Below, piece by piece: positions 29,430-38,692 of a stretch of 64,000 nucleotides of DNA (its first letter is position 1; the number at the start of each line of letters is the position of its first letter). Origin of the DNA: Pseudomonas alloputida (GTDB lineage: Bacteria > Pseudomonadota > Gammaproteobacteria > Pseudomonadales > Pseudomonadaceae); contig NZ_CP128540.1 of assembly GCF_021283545.2 (NCBI RefSeq), positions 4,375,501 through 4,439,500 on the forward strand, written 5' to 3'. The notes beneath the pieces are model-generated. The model had not been told where the DNA came from and ran no database searches. It saw only the letters and a list, made by a program, of their open reading frames with translations. The translations under genes and the position numbers were made by a program.

Positions 29430-29804
29430 ATGGAGAATGACGCCAACGGCGCCAGCGCTTCGGGCAAGCGCCTGGGCGCGGCCATGCTGGGGCTGCTGCA
29501 CAGTCACATCGAGCTGTTCGGTATCGAGTTGCAGGAGCAGAAGGGCCGTACCTTGAGCCTGCTGCTGTTCGCCGGCCTGGCGCTGGTGTTCGCCCTGCTG
29601 CTGCTGACCGCGCTGTCCGGGCTGCTGCTGGTGCTGCTGTGGGACAGCTATCGACTGGCCGGTATCATTGGTCTGTGCGTGTTCTATGGCATTGCTGCAC
29701 TGTACTGCGGCGTGCGCCTGAAGGCGGCGGTGTTCGACGAATCATCGCCCTTCGGCGCCACCCTCGACGAACTTGCCAAGGACAGGGAGCGCCTGTTGCC
29801 ATGA
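29430..29804 (+). CDS. YqjE-like (phage holin 3_6 family) membrane protein
   Basis: 124 residues. After an amphipathic helix (LHSHIELFGIELQEQKGRTL) come two TM segments (~46-72 and ~76-98) and a short acidic C-terminus. The pattern is that of PF07332, named after holins but mostly chromosomal YqjE homologs. It starts 9 bp after the YqjD-like gene and overlaps the next gene by an ATGA junction. Confidence 0.83.
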   Translation: MENDANGASASGKRLGAAMLGLLHSHIELFGIELQEQKGRTLSLLLFAGLALVFALLLLTALSGLLLVLLWDSYRLAGIIGLCVFYGIAALYCGVRLKAAVFDESSPFGATLDELAKDRERLLP

Positions 29805-30130
29805 GCCTGCCAGAACTGCCAAACACGCGTAACCCGCGCGAACTGCGCAAGGCGCTGCTGCGCCTGCGCATGGAAATGCACCGCCAGGAAATCCGTCATG
29901 AGTCCGGTCAGTTGCTTGAACCGCTGCGCCGCGTGCGCGGTATGGGCAGCTCGCTACATGAAGGCCTGGGTATCAAGCATGCGCCACTGTGGGGCATCGG
30001 TGCCGTGGTGGCGCTGGGCTTTCTCACCGGCAAGGGCGTACGCAGCGGCAACCTGACACGCCTGATACGGTTGGGCAGCACCCTGTTGCCACTGGTACGC
30101 CTCTACCTGCAAGGCAACCGCCGCCCCTGA
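29801..30130 (+). CDS. YqjK-like small membrane protein
   Basis: 109 residues starting at the ATG of the ATGA overlap. It is basic ([20 protein letters not shown]) with a hydrophobic C-terminal half ([32 protein letters not shown]). Position after YqjD- and YqjE-like genes equates it with YqjK of the E. coli yqjCDEK cluster, although direct similarity by eye is weak. Translational coupling suggests the three proteins act together at the inner membrane. Confidence 0.7.
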   Translation: MSLPELPNTRNPRELRKALLRLRMEMHRQEIRHESGQLLEPLRRVRGMGSSLHEGLGIKHAPLWGIGAVVALGFLTGKGVRSGNLTRLIRLGSTLLPLVRLYLQGNRRP

Positions 30131-30157
30131 CCAGGGTTCGCCCCGGCAGAAGCAGCC

Positions 30158-30227
30158 TTGTGCTGCGAAGAGGCCCGTTCCATCGATACGAATGCATCAA
30201 AGGGCTGGCCTCTTCTTCGCAGCACAA
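30158..30227. repeat. Inverted repeat between the yqj-like operon and dgt
   Basis: TTGTGCTGCGAAGAGGCC (30158-30175) and GGCCTCTTCTTCGCAGCACAA (30207-30227) are near-perfect inverted copies. This is a REPIN-like structure that could end the upstream operon. Confidence 0.65.
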
Positions 30228-30278
30228 TGCGCTTCCTGCAGGGTATGCTGCTGCCTTCGAACGACAGGAGACCGCGCC

Positions 30279-30911
30279 TTGGACTGGCACACCTTGCTTA
30301 CCCGCGAACGGCTGGGCAAAGCCCTGTACAGCGCCGATGAACTCGGGCGCAGCCCCTTCCACAAAGACCACGACCGCATCATTTTCTCCGGTGCCTTCCG
30401 CCGCCTCGGCCGCAAGACCCAGGTGCACCCGGTGTCGAGCAACGACCATATCCATACGCGCCTGACTCATTCGCTGGAAGTCAGCTGCGTCGGCCGCTCG
30501 CTGGGGATGCGCGTCGGCGAGACCCTGCGCGACAACCTGCCGGACTGGTGCGCCCCAAGTGACCTGGGGATGATCGTGCAGTCAGCCTGCCTGGCCCACG
30601 ACATCGGCAACCCGCCATTCGGCCACTCCGGCGAAGACGCCATTCGCCACTGGTTCCAGCAGGCGGCCGGGCGTGGCTGGCTGGACGACATGAGCGATGA
30701 CGAACGGGCCGACTTTCTCAACTTCGAAGGCAATGCCCAGGGTTTTCGCGTGCTCACCCAACTGGAATACCACCAGTTCGATGGGGGGACCCGGCTGACC
30801 TATGCCACCCTCGGCACCTACCTCAAGTACCCGTGGAGCGCCCGCCACGCCGACGCCCTGGGCTACAAGAAGCACAAGTTCGGCAGCTATCAGAGCGAAC
30901 TGTGGCTATAG
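30279..30911 (+). pseudogene. dgt: Host dGTPase gene dgt, 5' fragment (split by island)
   Basis: Starts at a TTG behind GACAGGAGA and reads [13 protein letters not shown], the expected Pseudomonas Dgt N-terminus. It keeps the HD-domain signature ([38 protein letters not shown]) up to FGSYQSEL at 30902, then runs into island DNA and stops after Trp-Leu. The continuation lies at 40894-41601; together they make a 443-codon frame with no codon lost. The fragment lacks the C-terminal half needed for folding and hexamer formation, so activity is unlikely. Confidence 0.93.
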
Positions 30912-31188
30912 AAAACAGCCAAAAATGACATTTTTTGAAAATCAACAGCCAAAAAGTTATAAGCAAAAATATTTTGGCATTAAAAACACATTTGATCATC
31001 AAAAAAAGAATAAGAAGAATCTTGCTAGGTCACGACTATACCACCAATCACAAGAGTAACTCCACCTAGATTTTCGCCCTTCCATACAGTCAAGCCGTGG
31101 TAAAAACGGACTTGATAACATAAGTTCATAATCGAGAAATATAATTATCCACCATAACTACTAATATAATTTCAAGCAAAGCGTTTAG
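30912..31188. other. AT-rich left end of the island, no gene
   Basis: No credible ORF. A short direct repeat AACAGCCAAAAA occurs at about 30914 and 30944, within 45 bp of the junction. Closely spaced repeats near an end can be binding sites for a mobility protein, but nothing here proves that. Confidence 0.4.
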
Positions 31189-31803
31189 CTATTTATCTAA
31201 AGCTGTTATCACTTCACCCCATTTATCCGCAGCATGGAAGCTACCGGCTGAAATACAATTATTGTGGTAATGCACTGCATACTTCAAACGCAACTCTTGA
31301 ACCAGTTGAGCATTCCCATGTAAATATGTACCAAAAATAAAAGCCAACATGGTTTGAGCCGGGACCACCCCATAATGCCTAACCAAGTCAGGCAAGATAA
31401 CATTGAGAACATACACAACACCGGGATTTTTATGCCCCACGTATGACTCCTCCGACTTCCTATTCAAGAATTCAATTTCATACATATGAAAAGGATATGT
31501 AGCCACTATTGATGCGACAGTTTCCCCACACGAAATTATCCGGTCGTACTGCTCAATAACAAACCAATAAACATCTTGCTCAGTCGGCAGGTGTGGTATG
31601 ATAGAAACCGCCGTCCTAGCCATCATTCTATTAAGCTCATCAGCGTTCGCTGGCATTCTCTCCAACTCAACACCACAAAGCCTTAACGGTTGCTTTGGTT
31701 GAACCACCTCTTTCGCCTTTGGTTTCTCGCCCGCCTTGAACTCAACGGCACTTTGAACCACCACTTCTTCTTTTTTTCCTTTGAACAAATCCAGCCAGCC
31801 CAT
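31189..31803 (-). CDS. Island protein of unknown function, second gene after dgt2
   Basis: 204 residues from the ATG at 31803, which follows AAGGGAGCGACGGGG; a longer frame to 31857 overlaps dgt2 and is less likely. The N-terminus (MGWLDLFKGKKEEVVVQSA) is a short amphipathic start followed by a Lys-rich linker. The remaining ~150 residues look like a compact helical domain (DELNRMMARTAVSIIPHLP, VYWFVIEQYDRIISCGETVA, VRHYGVVPAQTMLAFIFGTY). No known catalytic motif is apparent. It lies 31 bp downstream of the dGTPase gene on the same strand, so the two are probably co-expressed. Confidence 0.7.
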   Translation of the reverse strand: MGWLDLFKGKKEEVVVQSAVEFKAGEKPKAKEVVQPKQPLRLCGVELERMPANADELNRMMARTAVSIIPHLPTEQDVYWFVIEQYDRIISCGETVASIVATYPFHMYEIEFLNRKSEESYVGHKNPGVVYVLNVILPDLVRHYGVVPAQTMLAFIFGTYLHGNAQLVQELRLKYAVHYHNNCISAGSFHAADKWGEVITALDK

Positions 31804-31834
31804 CCCCGTCGCTCCCTTGATATAAATTATACTT

Positions 31835-33196
31835 CTACCGTTCCATACCCATTCCATTAAACTGGCGGGCCAGATGTATCGCGTAATTATCAGTCATTCC
31901 ACTAACATAATCCAAAACCTGCATAATAGCCGCATAATCACTTGAAACGCCCGTGCTATCGTCCAAAGCATTAAGGTCAAGTCCCAAAAGGTCCACTACC
32001 CTTTTTGTCTTAGAATCAGTAACACCACCACTTCTGACGAAGTTCAAGGCAGCAGCACAGCTTACATTCAGCAGGGTAGAAATCGTGCTGTATGCCCCAA
32101 TCTCAAGCTCTACCTTACGGGGATGCTGGAAAATTTCCTCTCGGGCAAGAACCTTGGCCGCACTTACGCAATCACGTACATTGTTACTGCACAACTCAAA
32201 TATACCAAGAGCGTTCCCGGCCATAATCTGATCATAATTACCCATAAATGCAGCTACCCCGGCATCTACAAAAGCCGAGATTACCTTACCGCGAGCCATC
32301 GACAACCTACGCCCAACTTTCATTCCCTGCGTTTCTTTGGCTAACTGGTCCCGTTGTTGCTCATCAAGAACAAGGCACAAAATATCAAAAACCTTGTCCC
32401 ATTCGAGAATACCCATCTCCACACCATCCTCCAAATCAAGAATGGCGTAGCAAAAGTCATCTGAAACTTCCATCAAGTTAGCTAGCGGATGCCGGCAACG
32501 CCAGCCATCACCAAGCTTTAATAACCCCGTCGCATCCGCTACCTCATCGAAAAAACCAAGCTCCGAGCAGTAAATACCGTATTTATTCTTAATAGGCCGC
32601 AACTGATTGACTGCATCACCTGCCATCCACGGATACTTTATAAAAGCCCCCAATGATGCATAAGTTAGACGCATACCCCCATCATACGGATGATACTCTG
32701 AGGTTGTTAATACTCGGAAACCTTGGGCGTTCCCTTCAAATCTACGGAAGTCAGTAGCTTCATTGAAAGGCAAGTGCTCAATCATCTTCGCACCTGCGTC
32801 ATTAGTGAACCAATGACGTATGGCCTCTTCACCAGTGTGTCCGAATGGTGGGTTGCCAATATCGTGAGCGAGACATGCAGTCTGTACGATGTCGCCAATG
32901 TCCGAAGCTGAATAGTAATCAGAAATTAGCCTTTCCTTCAAAAGCTCCTGCCCAACTCGGACTCCGAGTGTCCTACCTACACAAGCCACCTCCAAACTAT
33001 GGGTCAGGCGATTATGCACATGGTCATTGGTAGCTAGAGGATGTACCTGAGTCTTTCTTGCAAGCCGTCTAAACGCACCGGAGAAAATGACTTTATCGTG
33101 GTCTGAGTGGAAGGGGGAACGACCAAGCTCCGACTTTGGGGGCCGCCCGCCTAAGCGAGTGGTGTTCAACAAGCTGTCCCAACTCATGAAACCCAT
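31835..33196 (-). CDS. Second, island-borne dGTPase (Dgt family)
   Basis: 453 residues, complete. The ATG at 33196 has GGAGTGAC upstream. It aligns along its full length with the split host Dgt: [69 protein letters not shown], and the C-terminal GAYSTISTLLNVSCAAALNF. The HD metal ligands and the phosphate-binding residues are all kept. It is clearly diverged from the host copy, in AT-richer DNA and in the opposite orientation, so it came with the island. It hydrolyses dGTP to deoxyguanosine and triphosphate by family inference. It may replace the lost host enzyme, act in nucleotide-depletion defence, or both. Confidence 0.92.
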   Translation of the reverse strand: MGFMSWDSLLNTTRLGGRPPKSELGRSPFHSDHDKVIFSGAFRRLARKTQVHPLATNDHVHNRLTHSLEVACVGRTLGVRVGQELLKERLISDYYSASDIGDIVQTACLAHDIGNPPFGHTGEEAIRHWFTNDAGAKMIEHLPFNEATDFRRFEGNAQGFRVLTTSEYHPYDGGMRLTYASLGAFIKYPWMAGDAVNQLRPIKNKYGIYCSELGFFDEVADATGLLKLGDGWRCRHPLANLMEVSDDFCYAILDLEDGVEMGILEWDKVFDILCLVLDEQQRDQLAKETQGMKVGRRLSMARGKVISAFVDAGVAAFMGNYDQIMAGNALGIFELCSNNVRDCVSAAKVLAREEIFQHPRKVELEIGAYSTISTLLNVSCAAALNFVRSGGVTDSKTKRVVDLLGLDLNALDDSTGVSSDYAAIMQVLDYVSGMTDNYAIHLARQFNGMGMER

Positions 33197-33301
33197 GTGT
33201 CACTCCGCAACAAAATCACGACAACAAACAACAATAGTCTATTATCTAGACAAACACAAATAGAGAACGAATCATCATGAAATATTCCGAACATCAAAAT
33301 A

Positions 33302-33326
33302 AAAGCCATCAATTAAGATGGCCTTT
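33302..33326 (-). terminator. Terminator after the AlbA_2-NACHT gene
   Basis: On the minus strand GCCATC and GATGGC form a stem around TTAATT, with AAAGG in front and TTTTATTTT behind. It lies ~55 bp past the stop of the NTPase gene and separates it from dgt2. Confidence 0.7.
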
Positions 33327-33378
33327 AAAATGAATAAGTTAGCAGAGCTAAAATGGCAGAACACGAATACTCAATACA

Positions 33379-36324
33379 TCATTTAAAAAAGTCTAGAATC
33401 CGATCTAGTTCAATACAAGGCGTCCCTTGATCTACGAATTTTTGAATACCACGATAATCGTCACTCACCTTGTACTGACGCAACGTTGGCTTCTTTTTAT
33501 CTATGTACTCTTCAATCGCACCATTCTTCACAAGAATTTGCAATGTTTTGCCGGTGAATATTTTAGAGTTGATATACTGCTGCTTCTGAGGGTAGAAGTT
33601 TCCACGCTCCTTGAAAAGCTCGAAGATACGCTTAATTTTTTCCTTTAGCTTATCTTGCTGTGCATCATCCTCTTCCATTCTTTTACTGATAATATGTTGA
33701 ATATCAACAGTATCGCAATCTTCAAATGTTGGAACTACTGGTGGACGCAGGCCTTTCCTTGGCTCTAGTTGGGAAAAGCTTGAGCTTACAAAGTGAGTGC
33801 TTTCATCGAATGAGCAGTCCCAGAAGTAATCATAACGCTCAAAGTGAGAGTTTCTAATGGTTTTGGACTTCAAGTCAAAAGTAAGTTTCTTAGACTCACC
33901 AGCAATTACGTTCATCAAAACAAGACCGTTAACTTCTTCTGACGACTCTCCAAATATCGTCATCAACAGTTCGGTCGCAGATGATATATCATATTTAATA
34001 TCGCCAGACTCCATTAAAAGAGCAATATTCAATATAAAACTCGACGAGATCGCAGAAAGATACGTGGTTTTCTCTGACGGCTCTGCACTTTCAACTAGAG
34101 CATGAAGACGCTCAATGGTTTCCATTATGAAGAAGACGATTTCTTCACTATACTCTAGCTTTTTACATAGGGTGCTGCAAAGCTGGTTGCCATGCCTGAC
34201 ATAAGACCCTATTAGCTCTATGAGCTTTTCATTCAGCAGTTGGCTATCCTGCGTTAAGAAATAGTTATAAATAGACAGACCTTTAAAGTACTCATTGAAA
34301 AAGTCGTACCTGAAATTCAATTTTCCCTGATTATGATGAAGCAGTGGATGCCCTTTAAGTTTTGCGATTGTCTGATCGTCTATCTCACATGGCGAGATAC
34401 TTTTTATGTCATAGTCAGTTACATAACCGTTTTCTTGAGTAGAGAGGTTAACAAAGAAATCAACCTGATTATCTATACTGAAGTTCCCAAGCTTTTCAAC
34501 CTCTCGCTCACACACACTTAAGATTAAGAAATCGTTCGGAATTGTGTGGACAAGTAATCTTGCATGACTTGACGACTTCTCGTTACCTCGAAATTCTGAA
34601 TGCTGCTTGATTAGATAAGCGATCATATCGAGAACATAAGGAATGTATACTAGCTCACCCTTATTTCCCTCACCATTGAGACTGAAATCAGAGGCCATCT
34701 TTAAGGCCTTAGTTACTTTCGCTTGATCGCCATCGAAGTATTTCTCAAAAAAGTTTTTTGCTAGATCCTCGCTAAAAGGCTCGAGAGTAATTTCTTCAAT
34801 TTGCGTTTTATACTCAAGAGTATCCCAAAAGTAATCTCGACAAGTGATTACAATCTTTGTCCTTTCTAGATTAGTTGTATAACTTGTAGATATCGACGAT
34901 ATAAACGACGAAACATCAAACCCAGTTCCAAGTTTTGCAATCACCTCGTCTATGCCATCCAAAACTATAAGTAGATTCCCATTATCCACCGATAGCTTCA
35001 ATAATTCTTTACTAAAACCCTTCCCATCAAAATCCCGTTTCTTCATTTGGGCAAGATAAAAATCATAGATATCATCAATTCTATGATCTGAGCGTGCGAT
35101 TTTTATTAACTCGTCTACAATTTCATTAGAGTCAATAAAAAGAATCCCTGCATCTTCATTTGCATCATACACGCTATCTAGAAATTGTTTTACAAGCGTT
35201 GTTTTTCCTATTCCGCCAAACCCTTTAATAACCATCAATGGATTGGAGACGGATTCATACCAATCCGTCAATTGATCAAGGGCTTTCTTTTTATCGTCTC
35301 CGCCAATATCTGCGATCCCCTCAACATAATTCTCTACGCGATAAGGCCGATACTCCAGCATGTGTTCAGAATAAAGATTTTTGTAGCCGAATTCGTCGAT
35401 GAAAAAAACGTGATCCGTTTTGAAGCGAGCCTTCAAATTGGTTTTCCTACGTTCGAGATCCTTTAGATCCAAAGGCCTCTCAGTTAGAATAATCTGAGTA
35501 GCGTTAGTTTCAATAAGCTTATTCTTTTGAATATATTCGTAAGTTTTGTTCTGGGCAGCGTGTTCGTGGATATAGAGGAAGTAGGTCGGAGGAGAGAATT
35601 GCTGCTTGAGTTTAAATACTTCAAAAAGGATATTTTCACCCCAGTCTTTTACAATTACTGGATAACCCTCATCAATACTTAAACTCCGATTCTTATCAAT
35701 ATAAAGATCAACTGTGTTCTTAATACTTCGATCACGCTTCGCATCCTGTTTAGGCTTCTGTTTCGCGAGAGCGTCTTTATAGGATGAAAACTGGGCAATC
35801 AGCTCACTAGTTTCTTCTGGTGATGCAGCCCTGACAGAGTCTGCATCTTGACCTTTACGCACAATAATGATACCGGACATTATTGTAATTGTTTTAGTCT
35901 GCAGCTCATTCTTCAATTCGGTGATTGAGGTAGGAGACGGGATTTTAAATACGAGTAACGTTTGCCCCTCAATCAGAACTGTTTCTATTTCTAAGTTCAA
36001 CGGAGGATTTTTAACAAGCTTTTCGAGTTTGACAATTAACTCTTTCTTAAAAGCTTTCAAATCCTTTAGCTTTTTGATTGCAGACAAATCAAGCGAATGT
36101 ATTTTTCTCTCAGTCTCGCTGAACCCTACAATCAGGTATCTATTAACTCCGCAGTATCCAATATATGCATTGCATAGCGATATCAAGTCCTTTTGAAGCT
36201 CGCCCCATTGACGGGCAAGCTCTTGCGAAGGCGTGCTGTCACTCCAATACCAATCACGCTTAAACTCAATAACTGGAGATTCTTCTTGCTGCAAGCATGA
36301 ATATATTTCATCAACAGTGATCAT
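33379..36324 (-). CDS. AlbA_2-like / NACHT-type STAND NTPase, candidate antiphage sensor
   Basis: 981 residues from the ATG at 36324, preceded by a perfect AAGGAGGT site. Numbering below is from a GTG three codons upstream. Residues ~20-180 resemble a Schlafen-type AlbA_2 domain (SPVIEFKRDWYW, NRYLIVGFSETE, GIIIVRKGQDADSVRAASPE). Residues ~220-330 form an unrecognised alpha/beta domain. A NACHT-like ATPase follows: Walker A GFGGIGKTT (371-379), Walker B LLIVLDGIDE (454-463), sensor KIVITCRDYFWD (~493-504) and winged-helix-like LEPFSEDLAKNFFEKYF. The C-terminal ~400 residues are helical, as expected of a ligand-sensing region. Bacterial NACHT and other STAND proteins are antiphage sensors; this domain order is not one I know by name. 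Confidence 0.82.
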   Translation of the reverse strand: MITVDEIYSCLQQEESPVIEFKRDWYWSDSTPSQELARQWGELQKDLISLCNAYIGYCGVNRYLIVGFSETERKIHSLDLSAIKKLKDLKAFKKELIVKLEKLVKNPPLNLEIETVLIEGQTLLVFKIPSPTSITELKNELQTKTITIMSGIIIVRKGQDADSVRAASPEETSELIAQFSSYKDALAKQKPKQDAKRDRSIKNTVDLYIDKNRSLSIDEGYPVIVKDWGENILFEVFKLKQQFSPPTYFLYIHEHAAQNKTYEYIQKNKLIETNATQIILTERPLDLKDLERRKTNLKARFKTDHVFFIDEFGYKNLYSEHMLEYRPYRVENYVEGIADIGGDDKKKALDQLTDWYESVSNPLMVIKGFGGIGKTTLVKQFLDSVYDANEDAGILFIDSNEIVDELIKIARSDHRIDDIYDFYLAQMKKRDFDGKGFSKELLKLSVDNGNLLIVLDGIDEVIAKLGTGFDVSSFISSISTSYTTNLERTKIVITCRDYFWDTLEYKTQIEEITLEPFSEDLAKNFFEKYFDGDQAKVTKALKMASDFSLNGEGNKGELVYIPYVLDMIAYLIKQHSEFRGNEKSSSHARLLVHTIPNDFLILSVCEREVEKLGNFSIDNQVDFFVNLSTQENGYVTDYDIKSISPCEIDDQTIAKLKGHPLLHHNQGKLNFRYDFFNEYFKGLSIYNYFLTQDSQLLNEKLIELIGSYVRHGNQLCSTLCKKLEYSEEIVFFIMETIERLHALVESAEPSEKTTYLSAISSSFILNIALLMESGDIKYDISSATELLMTIFGESSEEVNGLVLMNVIAGESKKLTFDLKSKTIRNSHFERYDYFWDCSFDESTHFVSSSFSQLEPRKGLRPPVVPTFEDCDTVDIQHIISKRMEEDDAQQDKLKEKIKRIFELFKERGNFYPQKQQYINSKIFTGKTLQILVKNGAIEEYIDKKKPTLRQYKVSDDYRGIQKFVDQGTPCIELDRILDFFK

Positions 36325-36720
36325 TATCAGCACCTCCTTATGCTTATCAGGATGATAAGTCTATCCTCGTATTTTCTCTTCTTTTCAAAATGATGTCAAA
36401 TTAACACTACACCAAAAAATCTGCAAACCGTTCCAACAACACCCGCTCTTACTCATTACCTTAAAGGTAGAAAACATATTAAATTCAAACAAATAACCCC
36501 CATAGTGACGATTACCTCGCCACCAATACCTAAATCAATGGAATTAGCCAAGGCGTTCTTTACTCTCGCATATCAGCTTGCTAAAAATACTCACTAATAA
36601 GTGTTTGACTGTTCTCTACAAGGTAACTTCCAACCTTTAGAACACATCTATAAATAAGGAGCAAGATACCCACTAGATAAGATATAGGCCCGACAAAAGC
36701 ATATCTGGGCCTATTTCGGG
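36325..36720. other. AT-rich intergenic region upstream of the NTPase gene
   Basis: About 390 bp with no credible ORF. It holds the promoter and ribosome binding site of the NTPase gene at its left side and the terminator of the Beta-family gene at its right side (36684-36714). Confidence 0.5.
36684..36714 (-). terminator. Hairpin after the Beta-family gene fragment
   Basis: ATAGGCCC and GGGCCTAT form an 8-bp perfect stem. The T tract is weak on either strand, so it may be an inefficient terminator. Confidence 0.5.
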
Positions 36721-37566
36721 TTACGCCTTTTCAGTTCGAGAAACTGTTGCGGCAAGCTGGCTAGTAAATTCATAAATCTCAGTTGTTAACGAGCTTATAT
36801 GGTGATTAGTATCAATTGAAATCCATGTGGTTGGGCTGCCGACAAAAAGCCCTTGACTGCAATCCATTATACGTGAGTCACCCCAGCTAAAATTGGCTCC
36901 CATATAGTGATGTGAATCAACAATCGCTTTTGCCAACACGTTGTTTTGAGCCGTTTTATTATCCTGTCTTAACGAGTGCCCTCTAGCTATAAAATAGCTG
37001 TTTTCAATCGTGTAACGTATTTTACCGTTCATATCAGGTGCAATAATGTTCTCCGCAGCCCTAGGGTTACGAACACCATAGTCACCAAAATATAGGCTTG
37101 CTTTGGGGAACGCCTGCAAAAAACCTTTCCAAGCCAAAATTTCCTTTCTGAATATAGTCCCAGAAGAATCTTTTGTTTTCACGGCTAAATTAACCGATGC
37201 TGGAATAGAGCTACCAATCGCTATTATGTAAGTAAAGCCCACGGAACGCATATGCTCGTAAGCTTGCTGTATTGTTTCAATCGCGTCACTTACAGATTTA
37301 TTCGAAATATCTGCCAAATCGATTATGACAGGAGTAGAGGCTGGTTCTAATCCGGTTTCGACAGTAATATCTTCAATTATTTCATTGAAATAGTCAGGGT
37401 CGAGCATGTCTTCGAGAGCTACGCTATCTAAACGGATACTAAAGAATTGGCCCTCTCCGAGATTAATCGACTTAATTGCCTCTTTGTATTCTACAATATC
37501 CCAACGATCATATCCTATGATCGGGCAAGGGATAACGCCTTGGGAAACTCCGAACAAGTTGCTCAT
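36721..37566 (-). pseudogene. Beta-family protein, C-terminal part (split by IS5)
   Basis: 281 codons. The sequence has the hallmarks of the C-terminal two-thirds of Beta-family proteins (PF14350-like): VIPCPIIGYDRWD, LYFGDYGVRNPRAAENI, KIRYTIENSYFIARGHSLR, GANFSWGDSRIMDC and a final TNHHISSL. The start codon lies right at the edge of the IS element, so the present N-terminus is accidental. The matching N-terminal part is at 38660-39046. Molecular function of the family is not established to my knowledge; members often sit beside ImmA/IrrE genes in defence islands. Confidence 0.78.
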
Positions 37567-37588
37567 CAGTCGAAAATGGGCAGCTTAG

Positions 37589-38692
37589 GGATGCCGAAAA
37601 GCCCGATTTTCAGTCGCTGATTATTGGATAACCAAGGCAAAGCCTTGGTTATCTGGACTCACGGGCGCACCTCTCCCGCAGCAGGCAATAATTGCCGGCG
37701 CACCATCCACAGATTCGACAGGGCAAACAGCGTGGTCAGTTGCGCCGTGTTCTTGGCCAAGCCACGAAAACGAGTCTTCACATAGCCGAACTGGCGTTTG
37801 ACCACCCGGAACGGGTGCTCCACCTTCGCACGCACTTGCGCCTTGGCCTTTTCGATCTTGCGCTTGGCTTGGTAGAGCACGCTGCGTTTGCTCAAGTGCT
37901 TGTAGGTGCTGCGGCGGGCAGCGACCTGCCATATCACCTGCCGTCCCTCGTGTTCTGGCCGCTTTTCCAAGCCTGTGTAACCCGCATCCGCACACACGAC
38001 ATTCTCTTCGCCATGCAATAGCTGAGCGACCTCCGTCACGTCAGCTACGTTCGCGGCGGTACCATGAACGTGATGCACCAGACCCGATTCAGCATCCGCG
38101 CCGATGTGGGCCTTCATGCCGAAATAGTACTGGTTGCCCTTCTTCGTTTGATGCATTTCAGGATCGCGCTTGCCTTCCTTGTTCTTGGTCGAACTGGGCG
38201 CGTGGATGATGGTAGCGTCGACAATGGTGCCCTGGCGCAACGACAGGCCCTTGTCTTGCAGGTAATTGTTGATGGTTTCCAGAATGCCGGCCGCCAACTG
38301 ATGCTTCTCCAGCAGGTGCCGGAAGTTCATGATCGTCGTGTCTTCGGGGATCGGAGCGCTGAGCGTCAGACGAGCGAACTGGCGCATCGAAGTGATCTCG
38401 TACAGCGCCTCTTCCATGGCGGGATCGCTCAAAGAGAACCAATTCTGCAGCAGGTGAATGCGCAGCATGGTTTCCAGAGGATAAGGCTTGCGGCCACCGC
38501 CAGCCTTTGGGTAGTGAGGCTCGATCAACGCCACCAGTCCACTCCACGGAACCACCTGTTCCATCTCGGCCAGGAAACGCTCGCGACGGGTTTGCTTGCG
38601 CTTACCGGCGTACTCGAAATCGGAAAAGCTCATCTGGCTCATGGGATGGCGGACTTGTAGAAGGCAGTTGGACGGAGGGCTATTTCAGCACA
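37589..38692. mobile_element. IS5-family insertion sequence (ends approximate)
   Basis: About 1.1 kb around an intact IS5-group transposase. Imperfect inverted ends are seen as ATGCCGAAAAGCCC (left, 37591 on) and TGCTGAAATAGCCC (right, minus strand, from about 38690 inward). A possible 4-bp target duplication is imperfect (TTAG versus TCAG), so the exact limits are not fixed. A hairpin TAACCAAGGC/GCCTTGGTTA (37629-37651) follows the transposase gene. The element separates the two parts of the Beta-family gene. Confidence 0.65.
37659..38642 (-). CDS. IS5-family transposase
   Basis: 327 residues, full length. It closely follows the IS5 InsH pattern: EPHYPKAGGGRKPYPLETML, TTIMNFRHLLEKHQLA, the first Asp in GTIVDATIIHAPSSTKN, KKGNQYYFGMKAHIG, the second Asp in VVCADAGYTGLEKR, and the C-terminal Glu in VEHPFRVVKRQFGYVK. 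The flanking genes differ in codon use, and the GC-rich transposase stands out inside the AT-rich island. Confidence 0.93.
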   Translation of the reverse strand: MSQMSFSDFEYAGKRKQTRRERFLAEMEQVVPWSGLVALIEPHYPKAGGGRKPYPLETMLRIHLLQNWFSLSDPAMEEALYEITSMRQFARLTLSAPIPEDTTIMNFRHLLEKHQLAAGILETINNYLQDKGLSLRQGTIVDATIIHAPSSTKNKEGKRDPEMHQTKKGNQYYFGMKAHIGADAESGLVHHVHGTAANVADVTEVAQLLHGEENVVCADAGYTGLEKRPEHEGRQVIWQVAARRSTYKHLSKRSVLYQAKRKIEKAKAQVRAKVEHPFRVVKRQFGYVKTRFRGLAKNTAQLTTLFALSNLWMVRRQLLPAAGEVRP

